Positions 12,080 through 22,800 of a DNA stretch of 64,000 bases are shown here, one piece after another. Below the pieces are notes generated by a model. It saw only the letters and a list, made by a program, of their open reading frames with translations, had not been told where the DNA came from and did not search any database. This DNA comes from Lumbricus terrestris (Eukaryota > Annelida > Clitellata > Crassiclitellata > Lumbricidae), in NCBI GenBank assembly GCA_949752735.1, contig OX457042.1, forward strand, positions 27,406,478 to 27,470,477, given 5' to 3'. Positions within the stretch are counted from its first letter, which is position 1. Each line of letters starts with the position of its first letter. The position numbers and the translations under genes are program-made.

Positions 12080-15000
12080 TTACATAATTGCTGAAGGATC
12101 GAATAGGCAAATGACCGAACAAATGAAACTATGTTTGTTTGATGTGCACATTCATGCGATCAAAGGTGAATTTCAACTACGAAGTGGCTTCGTCTATAAA
12201 TTCGTTGAACATAATTTATTTATTTTGACAGATCAACGGTCTGACAGGAGAGCAGTATACCTTCCTCGAGGTGAAGGACTACGTTCGGCGTATTGCCAGC
12301 GGCCTCACGCGTCTCGGCCTTGGCATGAATGATAAGCTGATGATAATAAGTGAGAATACGATGGAATACATTCTCATGTTCCATGCCGTCGTCTGTCTTG
12401 GTGGAACGGTCACGATGGTCAATCCACACTACCTTTCATGTACGTTTGAGTGTCATTTGTAATTAAATTTGTGGGGTGCGGTGGTGTAGTGGGTATGTTT
12501 GTTGCCTTGCAGCCGAAGGGTTGCAGATTCAAATCCAAATCATGTCGCCGCGTACGGCGCGTAGGGACCTTTGGCAAGTCCTTCACTCGCAATTGCTCAA
12601 GTGCTTCAGCGTGAAACTCCCGATTCAGTGTTCCCGCTGTAGGCAGGAGCGCTTCTGAGTAGATACCTTGAAGGGGCGCTATAACAAGTGCACATACATA
12701 AATACATACATACTTACATACATACATGCATGCATGCATACGTACGTATTTTGACTGTGCAATTCTACTCCATTTTAAGCCTGAACTGATTGACCTGCTT
12801 AAAATTCTAATGGGTAAGACTTGTAGGCACTTCGTATCACGATTGTCGTAAGGTGGTTTAATGCTGGCGATTAATTAGGTAGTTGTAACTGGATTGAGTG
12901 TCATCTATCATTCCGAAGAAGGTCGTATATAAATTACTGCTTTAGACACGTGCGACATGCGGCTGTAAATATTCTATCGGTTTATAACAGGGACAATGGG
13001 GGTGGGGAGGGTGGATGCGGTAGATGAGCAGATAACAACACGCTCTACTGTGTGGTGGTGTGTGGTTATAATGCGGAACTGTTGAGGTTGGGGAGGTCGG
13101 GTTTTATCCCTGCTAGGGTAGTAGGATATATTAATTTTAAAGAATTTTCTCCACTTCTGTTTTAGCAGATTCAGCTGTAGAATGACTACACTGACCATAC
13201 ATGCACGGTTGGTGGGAAGATCAGCTGGCTTGGGGAGGACAGACCATACATTCTCTGTGTCGAGGGTAAAGGGCGTAGTTGCTAATGCTTGATACCCCAG
13301 TTGCTTCATGGGGTTAGCTTGAGAGACTGTTCCTAATCTTTCAGCAGACACCAAGACTTTAATATTTAGTTATGATGCTGTAGACATTTAAAACAATGTC
13401 ACTTGGCATAAAGAAAGGCATACTAGAAACATGCGTAATTGCGTATTCAGCACGGCGTTGTGTGCATGCGAAACCTGGACACTAAAAAAGGAGGACAAAC
13501 AGAGGATAATAGCATTCGAAATGTACTGTTACAGGAGAATATTGCAGATAAACTGGACACAGAAAATAACTAACGTGGAAGTGCGAAGAAGACTCAACAG
13601 CAAATCAGATATGGTAGAAACTATAATGAAAAGGAAACTGAAACTATTCGGACACATCCAAAGAATGAGTGAGGATAGAAAGATAAAGAGCATAATGACG
13701 GGAGTTATGGAGAGATCGGGGAGAAGGGGAAGACCATGCAGAGAATGGTTGCAGGACATAGAAGAGTGGTGTGGGATGAATGCGTAGGAGCTGACACACC
13801 GGGCACGGGACAGGGAATCATAGAAGAGAGTATGTAGTCAAGTACGCAGTGGACACCTACGGGCTGTCAACCCATGAATAATGAAGAGGAAGTTCTAAGA
13901 AGAAGACATTTATATTTACATTACTTTTACGTTGTTTGTTTTTGAAGCGGACATTGCTAGACAAGCGGCTGATGCGAACGTTACGTACATTCTCTCTTCA
14001 AAACGTTTCATCTCAAAGTCACAGGAGGTTGCGTCTGCTCTCAACAACCAAATCAAGGTGTGAAAACGCGTTCAATCATTCATTTATTCATTCATTCATT
14101 CATTCAGAGCATTTATATAGCGCCCCTTCAAGAAACTACTCAGAGGCGCTCCCAGCCCAACCACGAACAAAGAAAAAAGACTTGAGAGACTTCTAGCCGG
14201 ATGGACCACAACGACCGAGAAAGCACGGTGCTGGTTAATCAAATGATGCAACTTTAGAAACTTATATCCTTTGTAATTAAACAATTTTTGATTAGTCACC
14301 AATCACCATTAATCGTTGCACAAATTCTCGGTTTCATTTTGAAGTATCAAGTGCATTTGTCATCTAAGCCTGGATTATTTGACAAGGATGTCTGTTGGAA
14401 AATAGCAGATTAAAAACAAGCTTTCAAGGTTTGGTGTTTCTTGAAATTCACCCAGATCTGTTTGCTTTCAGAAATGATATTACTAAATATTCTGTACAGT
14501 TTTTTTAAATTCACCAAAACCATGCTTGATTTCATTATTATAGTTGCTGTGTATGATATTTTTTTAATTCACCAAGGCTTTGCCTGCTTTCATTAAATTT
14601 TATGTAGTGTGGCCTTTGTACAATGTTATATTTTTTCTGTTCAGTATTTTAACTATTATCTCCAGATTTTCTTGGCGCATCAGAAAACTACCGTATTGAC
14701 ATAATATGCTCAGTCAAAGTAATATTGGTAGGCAGATTAGATTCCTTCTGTTGCTAGATTGGCAGGCAGGTATACACAAGTTTAATGTGGATGGTAGGTG
14801 CATGACTTTGCTGCATTGTTCAGTTCATTATTTGATTCGTTCATATCTGAACGTCATTGTTGTTTGAAACGGTTTTTTCGTATTTTTTCAAAAAAAGTCT
14901 TTCGTTTTTTATTTTTCGCCTCATTTTATTCGTTTTTTTTATTTTTTATGTAACCTTATATATGTATTTACTGTCTGCTATTATTTTCCTTAATTTTATT

Positions 15001-18000
15001 TTTGTCTGATATTCCTTACGTTTTCACCATACTCTCAAGGATTCAGCTAATTAATGTCATTAATTATTCAAATTCCTACAAATAAAGTTGTGGCATGCCG
15101 ATTTAAAAATAAATAAGATTTTAAAGTTTAAAATACAGTTTCAGATGTAACAAAGTCAAATTATTTTTCGTGTCCGTTATTTTGTCTTTTTTTCATTTTT
15201 TTCACTTTTTCGAATAAAAACGACATTTATTTCCACGTTTCATTCTTTTTCCATCGTTTTCACATAATATGCTGGAAGTCGATTGACTTCTTAATTAACT
15301 GTTTAATTATCCTTGAAAAGCTGTCGATGGTTTTTCAGAGGATCTTCGTGGTCGGTGACGCTCCTGGCTGCGTTCCGATGTCCGTTCTCATGTCAGACGA
15401 TGGATCAGCGTTTCCGAAGAACGGTCCGTCGTTCGACCCACGCACGCACGTTGCTCTGCTTCCGTTCTCCAGTGGCACCACTGGTCTGCCGAAGGGCGTC
15501 ATGCTCAGCCACTATAACATGGTCGCCAACACGGCTCAGACCGAGTACGATCATACTCCTTCTCTTTGTTTTGTGTTTTGTTTGTATGTGCAATTGTTAC
15601 AGCGCCCCTTCAAGCTCTCTACTCAGAGGCGCTCCCGACTGCAGAGCGGACACTGCATCGGAGTTTCACGCCGAAGCGCTGAGCAATTGCGAGTTAAGGA
15701 CTTGCCCAAAGTCCCTACGCGGCGACTTGAGGTGGATTCGAACCTCGAACCTTCCGGCTTCAAGGCAACGACGCCACCACTGCACCACTGTGCCCCACTC
15801 TTGTCATCATCATCATCATCACCTGATGATGACATTTCCACTGGAAGAGGAGGGCGAGAGGGAGGGGAGGAGGTGGAGCAAGAGTAGGGGGAGGAGGAAA
15901 GGGAAGAAGAAGAAAAAGGGGACAGTTCTTTAAGCTAGACCTGAGGCATGAGACCTGCTACCCGAATATTATGAATTTGTTAATTACTTCGTTTCTTAGC
16001 CTCGGAAGATGAGGGGCAGGGCAGGGCAGGTGGTTAATCCTCTCTCACCGACACTGTTAATGGCTTAATTAGCAAGATTGTGCATGTGGAGCAGATGCCT
16101 CTAACCAAATTTGTTCCCTGGTGGGGAATTGAACTCACGACCTCCCAACTCACAGTCCAGCATGCTTTTGCACTATTGACTATTGAGCGCCGCTGACCGA
16201 ACTTACTTTGTTGTTGCAAAAGATTTGAATATGACATACCCAATTAATTCTTAATTAGTGTTCTGGATGTTGAAAAAGTCTGTTTAATTTGACTGTTGAA
16301 CTGTTTGTGTTTTTATTAGCAAACTTATTACTCTCTCACAACATTCACCTGGTGCCGTCAGCTCTTGGAGCTCTGGCGACATTCATGATGTATCTTCTCC
16401 AGTGTCTCCTCTCATTACTCATTACTCACCTTTTTAATCACTGTAAAAAGGAACTTTCTTCTAAAAGTGGAAGTGTTTTTGTGGGGTGGAGCTGATCTGG
16501 GCATGTTCATGTGGGGTTCGGTGGTATAGTGGATATGTTAGTGGCCTTGCAGCTGAGGGTTGCAGGTTCGAACCCACCTCAAGCCGCTGCCTAAGGACCT
16601 TGTGCAATTCCTTCACTTGCAATTGCTCAGAGCTTCGACATGAAATTTCGATGCAGTGTCTGTCTGTGCTGTAGTCGGGAGCACCTATGAGGAGAAAGCT
16701 TGAAGGGGCGTTATAGAAATGGAGAAATAAATAAAGTTGATGATTTTCATTCTCTTCAGCCTCAGCTCGGATCCACAGGTTTACTTCGAGAGGGATGGCA
16801 CCATCAACCTTGCCTTGCTGCCGTTCTACCACATCTACGCCATCGTCATCAGCATGCTGGGAGCGCTTTCGTGCGGAGAGACGAGCGTGATTATTCCGGA
16901 ATTCAATCCACAGCTGTTCATTGATATGATCCAGAAGTACAAGGTGATGCCACACACGTAGTACGACAAATGGCTTACTCATTCATTCATTCGTTATTAG
17001 AATTTATATAGCGCCCCTTCAAGAAACTACTCTGAGGCGCTCCCAGCCCAGCCACGGCAAAAGAAAAAATATTTAAGAGATTTAAGAAATAAAGATTGAC
17101 TGGTCAGGTGGAGGAGATGGAGGTTAGGGGGGGAGGTCATTCCAGATTGACGGCCCCACAACCGAGAAGGCTCGGCACTGTCTGGTAGCTAAGCGAGCCC
17201 GTGGAACAAGCAGTTGTCCGTTCGCAGCAGAGCGAAGGGCCCGACGCACTTCAATGTCAGAGACCGGGCAACAGAGAACGCGCAGGTAAGATGGAGCACA
17301 ACCAAGGATACAGCGAGAAACCAGAGCAGCAATTCGATAATGGATGCGTTGGGCTATTGGCAACCAGTGCAGCACATCACGCATGCAAGCAGAGACAGGA
17401 AATTTATCTGACTTCTGTGACAGTGACAGGGCTTAAGGTGTGACTGGACGGTCATGGACAGCGTCCAGGCACTTATTTTATAATCTGAACGCCGTTCTGC
17501 CACTTGCCAGGTTAGCACAGCCTGGAAAAGTAAGAGGCGTTTATGCATTTCTTTTTCTACACTTTACGCACTGCAGGGACATGTCTTAAATGCTAGAAGT
17601 CGTCGTTTTCCGTCTTTGTCGTTGCCTTCATATATTAGTCATCCATGTCTTTTGTCTCCGTGACTCATCTCCCCAAGTGATCCTTATTGAGCTGTAAATT
17701 ATAATTATTGGCAATAATTTAAGTTTGATAATTCGAGAGTTGATTCTGATAATTCGAGAATTGCTCTTTGCAAATCTGGGCTTTCTTTCATCTTTTTTAC
17801 AAAGCTCCTTCAAGATAACTTTTTCAGAAGCGCTCCCGACCCAGTCCTGGCCAAAGATGAAAATCTTGAGTAGTTTTTAAAAAGAATTAGACAAGTCCTG
17901 CAGAAGGGAACGCAGGCCATAGGGGAGGCTATGCAAAACATAGAAACTCACAATCGAGAAACCACTATTCTGTCTGATGGCTGTGCGTGCATGTGGAACC

Positions 18001-19788
18001 ATAGAGTCGCCTCTAGAGGCTAAAGATTCTTAATAATTACTCGTATTTCTTTCTATTTATTCAAGTCAGGTTTGTTTACATTGGCTTCATGTCATGGGGC
18101 GCGGTGCCATAGTGGGTATGTTCGCTGCCTTGCAGCCGGAGGGTTGCAGGTTTGAATCCACCTCAAGTCGCCATGTAGGGACCTTGGGCAAGTCCTTCAC
18201 TCGCAATTGCTCAGCGCTTCCTCGTGAAACTCCGATGCAGTGTCCGCGCTGTAGTCGGAAGCGCCTCCGAGCAGAGACCTTGAAGGGGCACTATAACAAG
18301 TGCACATACAAACAAACAAACAAATGAACAAACATTAAGAACTGAGAAACCTTTTGAATGGAATCTACGTGTCGTTAATTTCGGAATTTGGTTCCTTTTT
18401 TTTTTAGGTGTCGTTGACATACGCTGTTCCGCCGATCATTCTCTTCCTTAACAAGCATCCACTCGCGACACAGGCGGACCTTTCGCCGTTGAGGCGCATC
18501 ATCTGTTCGGCCGCTCCTCTTTCAGCGGAGATGGTAAATGAAATGCACGATAAACGACCTCACTGCGTCGTCGGCCAAGGTTAAACGTCTTTTCCGTTTC
18601 AGTTACAGTTCTTCTCGTCTGTTTACATCTCTTTAAATGGGCAATGTAGGACTTAGTATCCGTTCAGTTGGACTGTGAAGGTACAGGTTTGTAATGTGGG
18701 GAGTACAGGTTTGAGCCTCCTCTGAGACTGTCATGCTGTAGGAACCTTCACTAAGTCATTCACTCAAAATTGCTCATCACCTTTGATTGATTTTTTTGTA
18801 TGTGCACCTGTTATAGCGCCCCTTCAAGCTCTCTACTCAGAGGCGCTCTCGAATGCAGCGCGGTCAGAACATAGATACAAACTGAATGGGTGAATGCATT
18901 CCATGTTGCTCACAGCTGTTGTGTTGTTTGGTTATATCTGAAGACCATGACCTGATTATATGTCCAATTAATCCAATGGTTCCCATCCCGTGGCCCGCCA
19001 GGCCTAAAAAGGCCCTCATCTCTCAAAGAATTAACAAAAATATATGAAAAATTGACAATTTGGGCCGGATAGAACACCTGATTAATTATTTTCTAGTACA
19101 AATTATTTTATTTTGACATCTATAAATAGCATCAGACATTCTATTTTGATTCAATTATGACAATTTTATATGCATTTAGTTAATTAAATTTTAGCCTTGT
19201 TTCCCCCTAATGTTCTTCAACTAATGAAAAGTGGCCCTCCTACTTAGAAAAAGTGGCCCTAAAGTTAAAATAGGTTGGGAACCACTCAATTAATCCAACG
19301 GACCATTATTTGCTGTGTGGCACTGTGCCTGCTCTAGTATGGAATTTTTTAGACAGTGTTTTGAGACATTACTATTTGTGGACAGAGATCATTTAATACT
19401 TAAGAATTCTAGGATTTTACAGGTAATTTTTTCCATTGTTTGTTTACAGAGAAAAATCTTGCCGATTGATTTCGTATATTTTTAATTGATGTTGTGAACA
19501 GCCTATGGCATGACTGAGACAAGTCCTGCTGTTTGCACCAATCCAATATCGCTTTGTTACACGAAACCAGCCTCATCCGGCATACCTTTGCCGAATACAA
19601 TGATTAAGGTGAGCAGGAGTTGATTGATTTAGATACAAATAATCAGTTTATGAGGTCAATTCAGATTTTAATAAATGATTAAGATTCGGTGAATAAAAAA
19701 AGTTTGCACTCTGTTTCACTTTAAGTAAGTTTCAGTGATCGCTATTGTTGCTGTTGTTGTTGTTGAACTTTGCTGTTGTTGGTGATGA

Positions 19789-19822
<34 letters not shown>

Positions 19823-22800
19823 GGTGGTGGTGATGTTGGTGATGGTGGTGGTAATGATGGTGGTGATGATGATGGTGATTCTTGTTGTTGTAGATTCATG
19901 ACAGCAACACAGGCAAGGAGTGTGGTACGAATGAGACTGGTGGGGTGTGCGTTAAAGGTCCACAGGTGATGCTCGGATATCTCAACAACAAGAAAGCAAC
20001 GGATGAAATGATTGACGCTGATGGATGGCTGCACACTGGTAGGACTGGGTGGGGGAGAGTCCACTGATGCCAGTGATGATGATTAGTAGATGTTCTTGGG
20101 TCAAGCTCTCCTACCTCTGTGATCTTATTAGGCGGCCTGTCTCAACTACCACTGGACGTCCTCTCCGCTCTTTTGACTGGCATGACTTTCTTGTACCACA
20201 ATCTCGGACTGCTACAGCCCAGCATCGTGCCTTTGCTTCTGTCGGCCCTTTGCTGTGGAATAGCCTCCCTACTATAATTCGTACTCAGATCTTATCTGGA
20301 AGCATTACTGTTTCTGCGCGTTTCCTTAAAACTTTTCCTTTTCCAAGGGGATTTTCGTGTTGGGAGCAATGCCTCTGATTAGTTTGTACTGTGAGAGGCG
20401 CTTTGTAAATCCAAAAATATTATAGTATAGTATGGTATGGTATAATATTGTTTAGTATAGTATAGTATGGTGTGTTATTGTATAGTATTGTTTACTATAG
20501 TATAGGTGCTGAAACTGTTTTAACTGATTATTACTGGTTGGCTTGCAGGTGACATCGGGTATTTGGACGATGGCAATAGTTTGTTTGTGGTCGACCGAAT
20601 CAAGGAACTCATCAAGTTCAAAGGTCTTCAGGTTTGTGGTCATTGTCTGAAAATTGTTTGTCTTGTTTTATTTCATTGTCTTGGAGCACTACTTTTGCTT
20701 AATGCTGCTAAATATACTGGCTTGTTTTTACGCTAATAATGACGGTTGTAGCGTTATGACTGCTTCTGATATCAACGTGTCTTTTTTGATCAGAAGTGTG
20801 CTTCAGGTTACTTTTGATTTCTGTGAATTGCCAATTTTCTTAGAAATTCGGGCTCTTTATAGTTAGCCAATGCTAGACAAAGCCAATGAGTTCAAATGTT
20901 CGCAGTATGAGGCATTGAACTTGGAGCAGATAGTATGCATTGTTTTTATAATTATGTTCTGATTTAGTCAAGAGTTGCAATAGCTTGAATGATTTTTGTC
21001 CAATTACCCATCAACTGGCAGTTATAATTAGATTTTCAACTGGACTTCCATTATGGTTTATGATTGCTGTACATTATTTTACCATAATAGTTTCCATCTA
21101 TTCTATCTTATTCTATTCACAGATTTATAAAGCGCCTCTCACAGTAAAACCTAATTGGAGGCACTCCCAGTGCAAAGAACCCTTGGAAGAGAAAAATCTT
21201 AAGACAACGGGCAGAAACAGTAGTGTTCCCACATTAAATCTTAGCACGAGTTGTAGCAAGAAGTTGGTTCCACAACAGAGGTGTAGGCACAGTGCTGCTG
21301 TGTCAGTCTGAGACCGTGGTATGGAAGGTCATGACAGTCTAATGAGCAGAGAGGACAGTCAGTGGTAGCTGAGATAGACCACTGATAAGATCATGGAGGT
21401 AGCGAGGAACTTGACCCAAAAACACCTTAGTGGTAAGAAAGAGAATTTTAAACTGAATCCAAGTGGCAAAGGGAAGTCAATGAAGATCTTCAGTCATAAA
21501 ACTTAGTCAAAATGCAAGAGAAATGGGGAAGGAATTTAAATCATATGCAAAGCAAGAAATTAAAGGTGGTTTAAAAACTGTTCAATGTTTAGCAACTTAG
21601 CAATTTCAATCATAGGCAAAAAATCAATTTGGTTTAAAAATTGCTGTACATTATTGACCAAAACAGTTTCAATCGCAGCAAAGCAAAAAATTAGATTAAG
21701 CCGTTAGCCGAAAAGAATGGTTTTAGAGATTAGTAAAAGGGAGAAGTATTTGTCCTTTGACGGTCTTTCCCACTGGTTGGGCCTGTGACGGAGCACACCT
21801 GGTGTTGCATGATGGAAGTGTTCGTGGGTTTTTGAGGATGCTCTTCAGATATACAGGGTGCCCCCAAAAAGTAATCCTCTAAAGGTGATATAACTTTTGC
21901 TCTGTTTGAAATATTTTTTTGTAAAATTTGCCTTTAAGACTGTAAAGTTTCATTTAAAAATTCGTATATTTTTTGGCGCACCCTGTTCAATACCCCATCG
22001 TCTTCTTTCAGAGGTTCTGATAAGTTTTCGTAGAAATTCTGAGATAATTACTTGCATCAGCTGCGTGTGTGTTAGGTTCCACCGGCTGAGCTCGAGGCGG
22101 TTCTTTGTTCGCATGATGCAGTTGCTGATGCTGCAGTTATTGGCATTCCGGATGATGATGCTGGTGAACTGCCGAAGGCCTTTGTCGCTCTGAAAGCAGG
22201 CAGCAGTGTCACTCCCGAAGAGCTTGTGAAATACGTTGCAAGTAAGACTCAATCTGTGGTTATATTATAGAATACCATTGTCAGTTCAAGTTTGATTGAA
22301 ACAGCTAAACCAACAAATCAATCAGAATTTATATAGCACCCTTCAAGGTACTTACTCAGAGGCGCTCCCGGCCGAGATCAAGTGAAAAAAACCAGTCTTT
22401 AAAAGTTTGTGAAATCGAGAACAGCTTGGGAGGTAACACATAGTCAAGGGAAGTCCATTCCAAGTTGTTGGACCAACCACAGAAAATGAACGCCTCTGCA
22501 TTGTTGCAGAGCGAGTGAAAGGAACCATTAAGTCACCATGGACAGCATAGAACAAGTATATGATAGTTGCCAAAGATTTAGCTGCCTTCAGCAGTGTGCC
22601 TTTGACTTATTGTCTCAAATCTAACATATACAGTGGTTTTGTTATGTTATGGTACTTAAAAGGTGCTAAATAAATAAATAATTGATGAATATAATTTGCG
22701 ATCATGTCTTATGAATTGGCAAGCTGTGAGTTTGCAATTCAAGTTGTCTATTGAACCCAGTATGCAAAGACAATTACAGTAACAAAATGGGGTCAGCGAT

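Noticed and set aside
15313..15933. 206- and 186-residue ORFs over exon D
   Set aside because: The 186-residue frame is exon D plus intron and SINE read-through; the 206-residue one is the wrong frame.
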